Assembly (NCBI GenBank): GCA_017849615.1
Contig: JAFIGS010000010.1
Span: 62,001-126,000 of the forward strand
Direction: 5' to 3'
DNA from: Pseudolabrys sp.
Lineage (GTDB): Bacteria > Pseudomonadota > Alphaproteobacteria > Rhizobiales > Xanthobacteraceae
Length of the DNA: 64,000 nt
Of the stretch, positions 1-8,426 are shown piece by piece. The notes below the pieces were generated by a model. The model made no database searches. It had not been told where the DNA came from and saw nothing but the letters and a program-made list of their open reading frames with translations. Each line of letters opens with the position of its first letter. Within the stretch, counting starts at the first letter, position 1. The position numbers and the translations under genes were made by a program.

Positions 1-702
1 AGGACCGTAAGTGGTCGGCGGCGCGCCGTTGTTGGTGCCGCTGGCGGTCACCGTGGCGGTGCTCGCATAGTTGAAGCGGCCGACCGCCATGCCGACCATG
101 GCGTAAGGCATGAACTGGCCCATCGCGTAACCGGCGCGGCCGCGCAAGGTCGTGTAATCGACCAGCCGGAGCGACGATCCCGATCTCACGGTGACGGTGT
201 TGGTGTAGCCGTCGGACGTGTTGAAGATGCGGCTCATCGTGTCGCTGGCCGAGGCCTCGAGCGACGTGAACCGGTTGTAGGTGATATCGGCGCCGAGCAC
301 GAGCTCTTCGATCTGCCAGTTATAGCCGATGAAGCCGCCGTACTGCCGGCTGTTGGTGCTGGTCTTGGGCAATGTCGTCCAGCGCGAGACGCCGCCCTCG
401 TTCTCGATGGTCGTGTTGCGCAGGATATAGGCGATCTGGTTGCTGGTGCCGCTGCCGAAGTCGGCGTTCATGCTCGACAGACCGAAGGTCGCGCCGAAAT
501 TGATGCCGTCCCAGCGCGGGCCGCTGCCGGCCGCAGCGGGCGGTTCGTACGAGCCGCGCAGCGGCCCCTCGCCCGGCCAGTCGGCCGCATGAGCCGCCGG
601 CATCGCCAGCATCGCCAGCATCAGCGCCGCCGCGACGAGCGGCAGCATACGCGAAATCTTCCGGCGCGATGCGCCGTTGTTATCGTACCACAGGCAGGTC
701 AT
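1..702 (-). CDS. Outer-membrane beta-barrel protein, C-terminus cut off by the window edge
   Basis: The open frame runs from an ATG at 702 off the left edge, so only the first 234 residues are seen. A GGAG lies 5 bases before that ATG, and the first 18 residues carry an arginine/lysine-rich patch (RRKISR) before a hydrophobic, alanine-rich signal segment ending near AHA-ADWPGE; this favours 702 over the internal ATG at 648. The mature part is glycine- and aromatic-rich with alternating strands (RGRAGYAMGQFMPYAMVGMAVG), typical of the Omp25/RopB-like porin family of Rhizobiales. The start overlaps the end of the upstream barrel gene (680-1420) by 23 bases, so the two are probably co-translated. 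Exact role unknown. Confidence 0.75.
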   Translation of the reverse strand, partial: MTCLWYDNNGASRRKISRMLPLVAAALMLAMLAMPAAHAADWPGEGPLRGSYEPPAAAGSGPRWDGINFGATFGLSSMNADFGSGTSNQIAYILRNTTIENEGGVSRWTTLPKTSTNSRQYGGFIGYNWQIEELVLGADITYNRFTSLEASASDTMSRIFNTSDGYTNTVTVRSGSSLRLVDYTTLRGRAGYAMGQFMPYAMVGMAVGRFNYASTATVTASGTNNGAPPTTYGP

Positions 703-1420
703 CGATACTCCAGCGCAAGCCGACGCGTACTTCGTGATTGGCGATGTTCCTGATCTTCGTCTGCCCGAAGGCATCGCTCGCGGTCGTCACATCGCCGAGT
801 GCGAGATAGCGATAGCCGACGTCGAACTGCATGTTCGGCGCGACCTTGTAGGCAACGCCCGCCATGCCGGCCCAGGCGAAATTCCACTGGCTGTGTGCGC
901 CGTCGCCGGAGAATGGCGGCGCCGCCGTGCTCTGATAGTCGGAGACGCGCAGCCGCGCCGCGCCGGCGCCGGCGCCGATATAGGGCGTCGCGCCGTACCA
1001 TGAGCCGAGATCGAGATAACCGTTGAACAGCGCGGTGATGCTCGACACCTTGGCGGTGGTGTCATTGGGCGCGGCGGTCGTCGCCTGGTATTTCATCGGC
1101 GAGCCGAAATCGATCGTCGCGTCGGTGCGCAGCCAGTCGGTCTTGAGGCCGACGCCGAGACCGCCGGCGAAGCTCTGACCGAGTTTTTCGGAGCCCGGCG
1201 AAGCGAAGGGCGCGGACGCCTGCGAGCCCGACGAGCGGCCCCAGCGGAAACCGAGATCGCCGCGGACGTACCAGCCGGACAAAGTCGTCGGCCGGGGCGC
1301 CACATAGGTCGGCGGCGGCAGGTCGATTGGACGGCCGCGCGGCGCATCGGCGGCGAACGCCGCCGACACGGCCACCATGAGGCCCGCACCTGTCATTGCC
1401 GACTTGATCACCGAAAACAT
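680..1420 (-). CDS. Outer-membrane beta-barrel protein (Omp25-like porin family)
   Basis: A 246-residue protein with an N-terminal signal peptide (cleavage expected after about residue 23, AFA-ADAPRG), a short proline-rich linker, then strands such as GWYVRGDLGFRWG, TPYIGAGAGAARLRV, MQFDVGYRYLALGDV and a C-terminal strand EVRVGLRWSI. This fits an eight-stranded barrel in the outer membrane. AGGGACGGGG just before the ATG serves as ribosome binding site. It lies upstream of and overlaps the partial barrel gene at the left edge. A perfect TTAA-N7-TTAAC word at 1491-1506, about 70 bases upstream, suggests control by the cell-cycle regulator CtrA. Substrate or partner cannot be told. Confidence 0.82.
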   Translation of the reverse strand: MFSVIKSAMTGAGLMVAVSAAFAADAPRGRPIDLPPPTYVAPRPTTLSGWYVRGDLGFRWGRSSGSQASAPFASPGSEKLGQSFAGGLGVGLKTDWLRTDATIDFGSPMKYQATTAAPNDTTAKVSSITALFNGYLDLGSWYGATPYIGAGAGAARLRVSDYQSTAAPPFSGDGAHSQWNFAWAGMAGVAYKVAPNMQFDVGYRYLALGDVTTASDAFGQTKIRNIANHEVRVGLRWSIDDLPVVR

Positions 1421-1490
1421 CCCCGTCCCTTCGCAATCGCTTCTCGCATCGCGCCTTTCGACTGCGCCAGATGACGGCGCAGTCCGCCCG

Positions 1491-1506
1491 TTAAACCGCG
1501 CTTAAC
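1491..1506 (-). promoter_or_regulatory. CtrA box upstream of the 680-1420 barrel gene
   Basis: TTAA (1491-1494), seven bases, TTAAC (1502-1506): a full match to the alphaproteobacterial CtrA consensus TTAA-N7-TTAAC. It sits 71 bases before the start codon at 1420 and just inside the region after the next barrel gene ends (1550). Binding is inferred from the motif only. Confidence 0.6.
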
Positions 1507-1549
1507 CAAGATTTTTCACCTCGGCGGCGCGTCGTTAACTTCCCCGTCG

Positions 1550-2461
1550 CTAGCCGCGGCTCTGCAGCGGCGGCTGCATGTAGACCGGCGCCGGCGCATA
1601 GACCGGCGGCGGCGCGTAATAGGTGGGCGCAGGCCGCGAAAACGTCTCGAAGCTGTCGAGATTGACGCGCAGGCCGAGCATGATGTCGTGCGACACCAGA
1701 TTGTCGAAGGTGAACGGCCGCCCATTGGCATTGGTGCCGTTGTAAGAAACGCCGGTCCCGGTCTCGGCCTTGCCGAGATTGAGGTAGCGGTACGCGAGTT
1801 CGACGGTGAAGTTCGGCGTGACCTTGTAGGCGAGGCCGGCGTGCAGGGCCCAGGCGAAGTTCATCTTGCTGGCGCTCTGGGCCGAGTAGACGCCGCCGGT
1901 CGGCGTGTTCACGTCCATGAAGCTCGAGATCGTGTTGTACGCGAAGCCGACGCCGGCGCCGACGAACGGCGTCAGCTTGTTCCAGGTGCCGAGATCGACA
2001 TAGCCATTGAGAAGGCCGACCCATTCCTTTTTGCGGGCACGATACTCGTCGCTGCCACCCGGATAGGTGCCGTAGCCGTGATAATTGGCGCTGCCGCGAT
2101 ACTCTCCGGTGACATCGAAGCGCAGCCATTCGTTGAAGTAGTAACCGACGCCCGCGCCGAAGAACGGCGCCGAATCAAAACCGTCGTCGACATGCGTGTA
2201 GGGACGCTCGTTGAAGGCCGGATGAGACAGCTTGGCTTGCTGGTTGCTCATGCCGACATAGCCGCGCAGATACCAGCCGCCGAATTCTTCGACGACGACC
2301 GGCGGCGGCACGTAACAGGCAACCGCGCCCGGCGGCGCGCGGCCGGTCGCGATCGCCGCGGCGTCATAGCAGGGCGGCGGCGCATAATCGGCCGCCTGCG
2401 CTGCAGTCGCAGCGAGTGACGTGATCGCTATGGCGGCGATGAATTTGAAACGCGCATACAT
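1550..2461 (-). CDS. Outer-membrane beta-barrel protein with proline-rich tail
   Basis: About 303 residues from the ATG at 2461, chosen over an in-frame start 15 bases upstream because GAGGG lies 8 bases before it. A signal peptide ends near residue 24 (AAQA-ADYAPPP). A proline-rich linker follows, then barrel strands (GGWYLRGYVGMS, FFGAGVGYYFNEWLRFDVTGEYRG, LTPFVGAGVGFAYN, FTVELAYRYLNLG, DIMLGLRVNL). Unlike its two neighbours it ends with about 25 residues rich in Pro, Tyr and Ala after the last strand, so the barrel is not closed by a terminal aromatic; the tail may face the periplasm. A CtrA box lies 69 bases upstream. Confidence 0.82.
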   Translation of the reverse strand: MYARFKFIAAIAITSLAATAAQAADYAPPPCYDAAAIATGRAPPGAVACYVPPPVVVEEFGGWYLRGYVGMSNQQAKLSHPAFNERPYTHVDDGFDSAPFFGAGVGYYFNEWLRFDVTGEYRGSANYHGYGTYPGGSDEYRARKKEWVGLLNGYVDLGTWNKLTPFVGAGVGFAYNTISSFMDVNTPTGGVYSAQSASKMNFAWALHAGLAYKVTPNFTVELAYRYLNLGKAETGTGVSYNGTNANGRPFTFDNLVSHDIMLGLRVNLDSFETFSRPAPTYYAPPPVYAPAPVYMQPPLQSRG

Positions 2462-2529
2462 GCCGACATCCCTCAACTAATTCATCACGCGCGACGTGAC
2501 GAAAGATGAGGGACGATGGCACCAATTCC

Positions 2530-2545
2530 TTAAGTGCCTCTTAAC
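2530..2545 (-). promoter_or_regulatory. CtrA box upstream of the 1550-2461 barrel gene
   Basis: TTAA (2530-2533), seven bases, TTAAC (2541-2545), a full match to TTAA-N7-TTAAC. Two more TTAAC half-sites follow at 2554-2558 and 2567-2571 with 13-base periodicity, giving four half-sites in 42 bases. Distance to the start codon at 2461 is about 69 bases. Confidence 0.6.
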
Positions 2546-2703
2546 CCTGTTTTTTAACGACGATTTTTAACGAAACTCCAACGCGCTTGATCACTCGGGG
2601 TGGAACCGGCGCGCCTCGTTTAGAAATTGTTGAGAGCTGTGGCAGCGCGTTCGGTTACGCTTCGTAGAGATCTGTGGCGGACGCCGCCCGGGGCCGCCGA
2701 CGT

Positions 2704-2985
2704 TCAGCGCCCGCTCGCGCGGCGCGCCCAATCGTAACTCACCAGTTGCTGCGCCAGACTGACGAGCGCGTTGCGCGCCACCTCATCGTCGATGGCCAGG
2801 AAGGCTTCCATCAGGACCATCGCTTCCTTCATGCGCGGATCGTCCTTGCTGCCGGGTTCGACAGCCGTGACCGGAGCGACCAGATCGCGACAATCCTTGA
2901 TCTTGCTGTCGAGGGCGATGACGTTACCGGGTGTCGGACGCTGAGAATTTTCCATGACTTCCTGCAATGGCTGAAAGATCCCCAC
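2704..2985 (-). CDS. Small hypothetical protein
   Basis: 93 codons from a GTG at 2985 preceded by AGAGG; an internal ATG at 2955 (preceded by AGGA) would give 83 residues and is equally possible. The product looks soluble, with no signal peptide or membrane segment, and is mainly helical in composition (MKEAMVLMEAFLAIDDEVARNAL). It is transcribed divergently from the LysR gene at 3074. I do not recognise a family; the reading frame is supported by acceptable start context and composition only. Confidence 0.5.
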   Translation of the reverse strand: MGIFQPLQEVMENSQRPTPGNVIALDSKIKDCRDLVAPVTAVEPGSKDDPRMKEAMVLMEAFLAIDDEVARNALVSLAQQLVSYDWARRASGR

Positions 2986-3073
2986 AACCTCTCATTGAGA
3001 ATGTCGATATAACAAACGATTTGTCATTACCCGGGATATCGCCTTTTATGAGGTTTCATCTCATAATCGCCCC

Positions 3074-3976
3074 ATGGAATTGCGGCATCTGAGGTATTTT
3101 ACTGCCGTCGCCGAGGATCTTCATTTCGGCCGCGCCGCCGCGCGACTCAATATCGCCGCGCCGACCTTGAGCCATCAAATTCTGGCGCTGGAAAATATGC
3201 TTGGCGCCAAGCTGTTTTTGCGCCGTACGAAAAGCAACGTGACGCTGACCGCCACGGGTAAGCGCTTCCTGATCGAGGCCTATGCAACGCTTACGCAGGC
3301 CTCGCATGCCGAGTCGATCGGCCGCCGCGCCGCCCGGGGCGATATCGGCTCGATAGCGTTGGGCTATATCTTCTCAGCCGGCATGAGCGGATTCGTGTCG
3401 CGGCATTTGGTCGCTTTCCGCGAGAAGCATCCGGGTGTCGCGCTGCAATTGCGGCGGGTTGTCACATTCGAACAGTTCCGGGCGCTGACGGATGACACGC
3501 TCGACGTCGGCCTTACCGCCGCGCCGCAGACCTATCCCATCGGCCTCACCGGTTTCGTCGTCGATCGGCAGCCTTATTATCTGGCCATTCCCGAAGGCAA
3601 TCCGATCGCCAAGCTCAGGCGCGTGACACCGGCCGATATTGTCGATGAGCCCTTCGTGGCGGTCTCGCTGGAGATGGAAGTCGGCTTCGGCGGCGGCAAC
3701 ATCGCCGCCATCGCGCCGCCGGGCACAACGCTTCGCATCATCGAGCGCGGACCCGACATTTTTTCGGTTCTCACCTTATGCGCCACCGGGCTCGGCCTCA
3801 GCGTGATGTCGGAGCCGATGGCCAATGTCAGAATGCCCGGGCTGGTGTTCCGCAAGGTCGAGGGCGTCGCGCGCACGTTCGATCTTGCGCTGGTCCATCG
3901 GCGGACCGAGACCGCGCCGGCCGTCCGCCTGTTCATCGAATTCATGCGCTCGCGGCTGCGCAGCAGGAAGGCCTAG
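3074..3976 (+). CDS. LysR-family transcriptional regulator
   Basis: A 300-residue DNA-binding regulator of usual LysR length. Residues 1-60 form the winged helix-turn-helix (MELRHLRYFTAVAEDLHFGRAA, then APTLSHQILALENMLGAKLF), and residues from about 90 form the effector-binding domain, closest in feel to the BenM/CatM group that controls aromatic catabolism. Its stop codon lies in CCTAGG and overlaps the stop of the convergent dienelactone hydrolase gene, so the two genes meet end to end. The divergent partner is the small gene at 2704-2985. Target genes and inducer are unknown; the hydrolase and the Bug protein next door are candidates. Confidence 0.9.
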   Translation: MELRHLRYFTAVAEDLHFGRAAARLNIAAPTLSHQILALENMLGAKLFLRRTKSNVTLTATGKRFLIEAYATLTQASHAESIGRRAARGDIGSIALGYIFSAGMSGFVSRHLVAFREKHPGVALQLRRVVTFEQFRALTDDTLDVGLTAAPQTYPIGLTGFVVDRQPYYLAIPEGNPIAKLRRVTPADIVDEPFVAVSLEMEVGFGGGNIAAIAPPGTTLRIIERGPDIFSVLTLCATGLGLSVMSEPMANVRMPGLVFRKVEGVARTFDLALVHRRTETAPAVRLFIEFMRSRLRSRKA

Positions 3977-4749
3977 GCCTGTCCCTTGAGGCGCCGCGCG
4001 AACATCGCGAATGTCTCGCGCCAGTCGATGGCCGTTGCATCCGCGTCATGAACATCGCGGTCCGGCATCGAATAGCCGTGATGCGCACCTTGATGAAGCG
4101 TGGCGCGATAGGCGACATCGCCGCAAGCTGCGAACGATGACTCAAGCGCGGCGGCGATCTCCGGCGTGCTGGACCGATCGAGTTCGCCGTGGCCGCAGTA
4201 AACCTCGCCCTTCATGCGAGCGACGAGACGATGCGGTGAATCAGCCGCGTCGGTGACGAGCAAGGTGCCGTGCAGGCTGCTCACCGCGCGAATGCGGTCG
4301 GGAAGGGATTGCGCGGCAAAGAAAGCGATACGGCCGCCGAGGCAAAACCCGACCGTCCCGGCCGCACCGGCGCTCACCGGCTTGTCGCGCACATAATCGA
4401 AAATCGCCGTGACGTCGGTCTCGATCATGCGCCGGGTCAGTCCGCGGGCGAGCCCTGACATCTCGGTCCTGAGCGCCTCCGGCAGCGTATCGAACGACAC
4501 CGTGCGCCCGGCCGAGTTGCGCCGCTCGTAGCGGATCTTGCCATGGCGATAGAACAGATTGGGCAGCACACAATAATAGCCCTGCTCTGCGACCTTGCGC
4601 GCAAGGCCGAACAGTTCATCGCGCAGGCCCCAGATATCCATGAACATCATGACAAGCGGGAACGGCCCCTGCCCGTCAGGCCAGGCAGTATAGGCGTCCA
4701 TGATACCGTCGGCGGTGTGGATATCGATCGACCGGCCGTTCACGTCCAT
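3973..4749 (-). CDS. Dienelactone hydrolase family protein
   Basis: A 258-residue alpha/beta hydrolase. The nucleophile elbow is GFCLGG with Cys136, as in carboxymethylenebutenolidase, and the triad can be completed by Asp191 (GELDRSS) and His224 (GAHHGYSMP). Dienelactone hydrolases open cis- or trans-dienelactone in chlorocatechol breakdown, but the family is broad, so the true substrate is open. No signal peptide, so cytoplasmic. It is followed at its 5' side by the Bug-type binding protein (4763-5767) on the same strand only 13 bases away, so both are probably one transcript. Confidence 0.88.
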   Translation of the reverse strand: MDVNGRSIDIHTADGIMDAYTAWPDGQGPFPLVMMFMDIWGLRDELFGLARKVAEQGYYCVLPNLFYRHGKIRYERRNSAGRTVSFDTLPEALRTEMSGLARGLTRRMIETDVTAIFDYVRDKPVSAGAAGTVGFCLGGRIAFFAAQSLPDRIRAVSSLHGTLLVTDAADSPHRLVARMKGEVYCGHGELDRSSTPEIAAALESSFAACGDVAYRATLHQGAHHGYSMPDRDVHDADATAIDWRETFAMFARRLKGQA

Positions 4750-4762
4750 CGGATCGCGCTCG

Positions 4763-5767
4763 CTAGGGTTTGGCGACGGCGGTGTTGAGACGCACGATGA
4801 TGTCGCCCCAGGTCTTGCGATCCTCCGCCATCTGGGCGGTAACGCGTTCAGGCGCGCCGCCCCAGGGCGTCAGGCCGATATCGTTGAACGCCTTTTGCGT
4901 CTCCGGCTTCTTGAGGTAGGCGTCGATCGCGGCGTTGAACTTCGCGATAATTGCTTTCGGCGTACCCGCCGGCGCCATGATGGCATTCCAGGTGGTGCAG
5001 ATGATGTCGAGCCCGCCCTCTTTCAAAGTCGGCACGTCGGGCAATACTTCGATCCGCCGGTCCGCGGTAATGGCGAGCACCTTCGCCGCCGTCGCGCTCG
5101 GGCCGAAGGCCGGCGTGCCGAGTTCGATCTGCCCGCCGAGCAGATCCTGAACGATCGGCGAGCCGCCACGATAATTGATGAAGTTGCCTTCGATGCTGAG
5201 CCGCTCGAGCAGCATCACGCCGCAATACTGCCCCATCGTGCCGACGCCGGGCACCCCGACATTGAGGCGGTTGCCGTGTCTGGCCGCCCAGGCCTTAAGC
5301 TCCGCGATGGTTGATACGCCGATTTTCGGCGACGCCAGCACGCTGTTCGGCGTGGCGCCGATCAGGATGACCGGCTCGAAGCTCTTGTCCGGATCGAACC
5401 CCAGATCCTTGTCGACCATCGGACGCAACACCAAAGGCCCGATCGCGGTCACCACGAAGTTGTAGCCGTCCGCCGGCGATTTGGCGTTGGCGACCAGGCC
5501 GAGCACGCCGCCGCCGCCCGTCTTAGTGTCGACGATGAAACTCTGGCCGAACTTTTCCGTCATCGCCTGGGCGATCGAGCGGCTGGAGAAATCCATGACG
5601 CTGCCGCCGGGAAAGGTCTGCGTCAGCGTGACGGTTCGCGACGGCCACTCCTGCGCCATCGCGGCGAGCGGAGCGAAGACCAGGGCAGCAAGGCACGAAG
5701 CTGCGAAAGATGCTCTAGCAATGCCATGGCACACCTTCGCGCAAAGCCGAAGCGAACGGCCGGACAT
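4763..5767 (-). CDS. Bug-type (tripartite tricarboxylate transporter) substrate-binding protein
   Basis: About 334 residues from the ATG at 5767, which has GGGAG 8 bases upstream; an in-frame GTG at 5782 is less likely. A signal peptide ends near AMA-QEWPSRTVTL, so the protein is periplasmic. The start of the mature domain (WPSRTVTLTQTFPGGSVMDF) and the TIAELKAWAARHG and QDLLGGQIELG segments are diagnostic of the Bug/TctC family, which binds carboxylates for a TctAB membrane pair. No tctA or tctB is present here, as is common for the many orphan Bug proteins of this bacterial group. It likely forms an operon with the hydrolase downstream. Confidence 0.9.
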   Translation of the reverse strand: MSGRSLRLCAKVCHGIARASFAASCLAALVFAPLAAMAQEWPSRTVTLTQTFPGGSVMDFSSRSIAQAMTEKFGQSFIVDTKTGGGGVLGLVANAKSPADGYNFVVTAIGPLVLRPMVDKDLGFDPDKSFEPVILIGATPNSVLASPKIGVSTIAELKAWAARHGNRLNVGVPGVGTMGQYCGVMLLERLSIEGNFINYRGGSPIVQDLLGGQIELGTPAFGPSATAAKVLAITADRRIEVLPDVPTLKEGGLDIICTTWNAIMAPAGTPKAIIAKFNAAIDAYLKKPETQKAFNDIGLTPWGGAPERVTAQMAEDRKTWGDIIVRLNTAVAKP

Positions 5768-5901
5768 TTCAGCGTCTCCCACCTGACCCGGGCGCGCAAA
5801 AAAACCGCGGCGCTGTTACACGCCACGGTGCATATTTCCGCAAATCGCAACCTTTGACAATGCCCCCCGGTTGCGGGGGCCGTCAGGCCGGATCTGTTTG
5901 T

Positions 5902-6387
5902 TCAGTGATCCTCGCCCATCTCGCCAATGTGGTGCTGCGAATAGAGCTGCACGCCGAGCTTGGCCACCAGATCGAGCTGGGTTTCGAGGAAATCGATGTG
6001 ATGCTCTTCGTCGCTCATCAGTTTTTCAAACAGGTCGCGTGTGACGTAATCCTTGACGCCGTTGCAGTAGTGCGCGGCCTCCTGATACAGCGCGCGCGCC
6101 GAAATCTCGGCGGCAAGATCGCAATCGAGGACCTCCTTGACGTCCTGGCCGATGTGCAGCGGGTCGAGCACCTGCATGTTGGGGAAGCCGTCGAAGAAGA
6201 TGATGCGCTCGATCAGCTTGTCGGCATGCTCCATCTCCTCGATCGATTCCTTGCGCCACTGCTTGGCGAGAACCTTGAGACCCCAGTTATCGAGCAAGCG
6301 ATAGTGCAGCCAGTACTGATTGACCGCGGTCAGTTCGTGGCGCAGCGCCTTGTTGAGATACTCGATGACCTTGGGTTCGCCCTTCAT
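5902..6387 (-). CDS. bfr: Bacterioferritin
   Basis: A 161-residue ferritin-like four-helix protein that stores iron in a 24-subunit shell. All ferroxidase ligands of the family sit at the standard positions (Glu18, Glu51, His54, Glu94, Glu127, His130), and Met52, the axial haem ligand between two subunits, is present. GAGG precedes the ATG at 6387 by 5 bases. It lies downstream of bfd on the same strand (149-base gap), the classic pairing in which the ferredoxin Bfd reduces stored ferric iron for release. Control by iron through the ICE-like sites upstream of bfd is likely. Confidence 0.97.
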   Translation of the reverse strand: MKGEPKVIEYLNKALRHELTAVNQYWLHYRLLDNWGLKVLAKQWRKESIEEMEHADKLIERIIFFDGFPNMQVLDPLHIGQDVKEVLDCDLAAEISARALYQEAAHYCNGVKDYVTRDLFEKLMSDEEHHIDFLETQLDLVAKLGVQLYSQHHIGEMGEDH

Positions 6388-6536
6388 GACGCCTCACATC
6401 CTTCTTCCGTTTCCTGCGCGGTCCGCGCGGCATTGCAATGCGCCGGCAATGCGCCGGCATGTCGTTAGAATAGTTCTATGAAAGGAGAGAGACGGTCAAG
6501 CAGCGGTGTCGCCGCGCCCCGCCGCTTGTGCGGAAC

Positions 6537-6761
6537 TCAGTCGCGCTGCGGCGCGTGCGCCGCGCAGGCGCAGCCCGACGGACAGGCGCCGGCGGCGCCG
6601 AGCGCTTCGTTCATGATCTTGCGGATGGTGCGGGCGCAGCGGCCGCACTGGGCGCTGCAGCCCAGACAGCCATAAACCTGCCCGGTCGTGCGCGGCGCGC
6701 TGGCCGCGCAGGCGCTGCGCACGGCCTTGTCGCTGAGCACGTTGCAGGAGCAGACAATCAT
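6537..6761 (-). CDS. bfd: Bacterioferritin-associated ferredoxin
   Basis: A 74-residue [2Fe-2S] protein of the BFD family. The four cluster cysteines are visible as Cys4-x-Cys6 and Cys39-x2-Cys42 (CSCN and CGRC), matching the order and spacing of E. coli Bfd. It delivers electrons to bacterioferritin haem to mobilise iron. An extra cysteine- and alanine-rich C-terminal tail (ACPSGCACAAHA) is unusual and could bind metal or simply be variable. The gene starts at an ATG with a weak ribosome site, and its upstream region carries two ICE-like repeats. bfr follows on the same strand. Confidence 0.93.
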   Translation of the reverse strand: MIVCSCNVLSDKAVRSACAASAPRTTGQVYGCLGCSAQCGRCARTIRKIMNEALGAAGACPSGCACAAHAPQRD

Positions 6762-6847
6762 CCAACAGTTCCGGCAGGGACGCTAACGCTTTCTCTTGGG
6801 CCGATTTGCTATCGGCGGCCTTGCGGCAAGTCAAAGCAATTCGCAGT

Positions 6848-6864
6848 TTAAAAACGTTCTAATA
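6848..6864 (-). promoter_or_regulatory. ICE-like element (Irr iron-regulator site), proximal
   Basis: TTTAAAA-ACG-TTCTAAT compared with the rhizobial iron control element TTTAGAA-N3-TTCTAAA: 12 of 14 defined positions agree. It lies about 87 bases before the bfd start codon. In Rhizobiales, Irr binds such sites to control iron storage and haem genes; binding here is inferred. Confidence 0.55.
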
Positions 6865-6896
6865 TATTGAAATATAAGATTTTTTTGATCCGCAGT

Positions 6897-6913
6897 TCGG
6901 AACGGTTCTACAG
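6897..6913 (-). promoter_or_regulatory. ICE-like element (Irr site), distal
   Basis: TTCGGAA-CGG-TTCTACA matches TTTAGAA-N3-TTCTAAA at 11 of 14 positions. It lies 49 bases upstream of the proximal ICE-like element, close to five helical turns, so both could be bound on the same DNA face. Confidence 0.45.
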
Positions 6914-6983
6914 AAGTATCAATATCGCAGGCAACAAAAGGACTTAGCGGGCCGACTAAAAATCCAGCTGATTTTTCGTAGGT

Positions 6984-7060
6984 GTAGCCCGGGTGAGCGC
7001 GGCGAACCCGGGGCAAGCCTACTGACCGTTCCAGGGTTTCGCTTCGCTCACCCGGGCTAC
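6984..7060 (-). terminator. Long hairpin (REP-like) after glmM
   Basis: GTAGCCCGGGTGAGCG at 6984-6999 is the inverted copy of CGCTCACCCGGGCTAC at 7045-7060. The hairpin begins 22 bases after the glmM stop. The same GTAGCCCGGGTGAGCG word is a common dispersed palindrome in Bradyrhizobium-type genomes, so this is probably a repeat element that also ends glmM transcription. There is no clear T-run. Confidence 0.6.
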
Positions 7061-7082
7061 AAACTGCGACGCTCGTCTTTGC

Positions 7083-8426
7083 TTACGCCGCCGCCTTGGT
7101 CAGTGCGTCGATCACGTCATCGACCGCGGCCTCGACCACCGCCTTGTCGTCGCCTTCGCCCATGACGCGGATCACCGGCTCGGTGCCGGACGGGCGCACC
7201 AGCAGGCGCCCGCCGCTGCCGAGCTTCTGCTCGGCGCTGGCGATCGCCGCGGTCACGGCGGCGCTCTCCATCGGCTTGCCGGTCTTGTAGCGCACGTTCT
7301 TGAGGATCTGCGGCAGCGGCTCGAAGCGGTGGCACACTTCCGACACCGGCTTGCCCGAGCGCTTGACCACCGCCAGCGCCTGCAGCGCCGCGACAAAGCC
7401 GTCGCCCGTGGTCGAATAATCCGAGAGAATGATGTGGCCGGACTGTTCGCCGCCGACATTGTAGCCGTCGGCGCGCATGCGCTCGAGCACGTAGCGATCA
7501 CCGACCGGGGTGCGCTTGAGTTCGAGGCCGATGCCGCCGAGATAGCGCTCGAGGCCGAGATTGGACATCACGGTGGCGACGACGCCGGGCTTGGTCAGGC
7601 GGCCGTCTTCCTTCCAACTCGCGGCGATGAGCGCCAGCAACTGGTCACCGTCGACGACATGGCCGCGCTCGTCCACCAGCATGACGCGGTCGGCGTCGCC
7701 ATCGAGCGCGATGCCGATATCGGCGCGCACCTCGCGCACCTTGTGCACCAGCGCGTTGAGGCTGGTCGAGCCGCAGTCCTTGTTGATGTTGAAACCGTCC
7801 GGATCGGTGCCGACCGAGATCACATCGGCGCCGAGCTCCCACAGCGCGCCGGGCGCGACTTTATAGGCGGCGCCGTTGGCGCAATCGATGACCACACGCA
7901 GGCCGGCGAGGTCGATGTCGCGCGGCAGCGTGCGCTTGGCGAATTCGATGTAACGGTCCTGCACGCCGTCGATGCGCTTGGCGCGGCCGAGGTCGTCGCT
8001 GCCGGCGAGTTGCCTAGCGAGATCGGAATCAAGCAACTTCTCGATGCGGCGCTCGACCTCGTCCGACAGCTTGAAGCCGTCGGGGCCGAACAGCTTGATG
8101 CCGTTGTCGTCATACGGATTGTGCGAGGCCGAGATCATAACGCCGAGATCGGCGCGCATCGAGCGCACCAGCATGCCGACGCCGGGCGTCGGAATCGGGC
8201 CGGTCAGCAGCACGTCCATACCGACCGAGGTGAAGCCGGCGACGAGCGCGGTCTCGATCATGTAGCCGGACAGCCGCGTGTCCTTGCCGATGAGGACGCG
8301 GTGGCGATGCTCGCCCTGACGGAAGATCAGACCGGCGGCCTGCCCGACCTTGAGCGCCAGTTCCGGCGTGATCACCTTGTTGGCCAGCCCGCGAATACCG
8401 TCGGTGCCGAAGTAGCGACGAACCAT
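7083..8426 (-). CDS. glmM: Phosphoglucosamine mutase
   Basis: 447 residues from the ATG at 8426 (a TTG codon directly before it is not needed). The enzyme interconverts glucosamine-6-phosphate and glucosamine-1-phosphate for UDP-GlcNAc, the precursor of peptidoglycan and lipid A, in the cytoplasm. Visible marks are the N-terminal [11 protein letters not shown], the phosphoserine loop [12 protein letters not shown] with catalytic Ser101, the metal loop DGDADR at 242-247, the sugar loop GGEQSGHI and the phosphate loop [12 protein letters not shown]. Length is normal. In many relatives it follows ftsH and folP; neither is here. A hairpin follows its stop. Confidence 0.97.
   Translation of the reverse strand: MVRRYFGTDGIRGLANKVITPELALKVGQAAGLIFRQGEHRHRVLIGKDTRLSGYMIETALVAGFTSVGMDVLLTGPIPTPGVGMLVRSMRADLGVMISASHNPYDDNGIKLFGPDGFKLSDEVERRIEKLLDSDLARQLAGSDDLGRAKRIDGVQDRYIEFAKRTLPRDIDLAGLRVVIDCANGAAYKVAPGALWELGADVISVGTDPDGFNINKDCGSTSLNALVHKVREVRADIGIALDGDADRVMLVDERGHVVDGDQLLALIAASWKEDGRLTKPGVVATVMSNLGLERYLGGIGLELKRTPVGDRYVLERMRADGYNVGGEQSGHIILSDYSTTGDGFVAALQALAVVKRSGKPVSEVCHRFEPLPQILKNVRYKTGKPMESAAVTAAIASAEQKLGSGGRLLVRPSGTEPVIRVMGEGDDKAVVEAAVDDVIDALTKAAA

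Larger units (their letters stand above)
6762..7082. other. Intergenic region between glmM and bfd
   Basis: 321 bases without a gene. Nearest bfd it is GC-rich; 6845-6930 is strongly AT-rich and holds two ICE-like elements and presumably the bfd promoter; 6984-7060 is a long hairpin directly after glmM. Confidence 0.6.

Noticed and set aside
6478-6851. Plus-strand frames opposite bfd
   Set aside because: bfd itself is certain from its cysteines; these are shadows.
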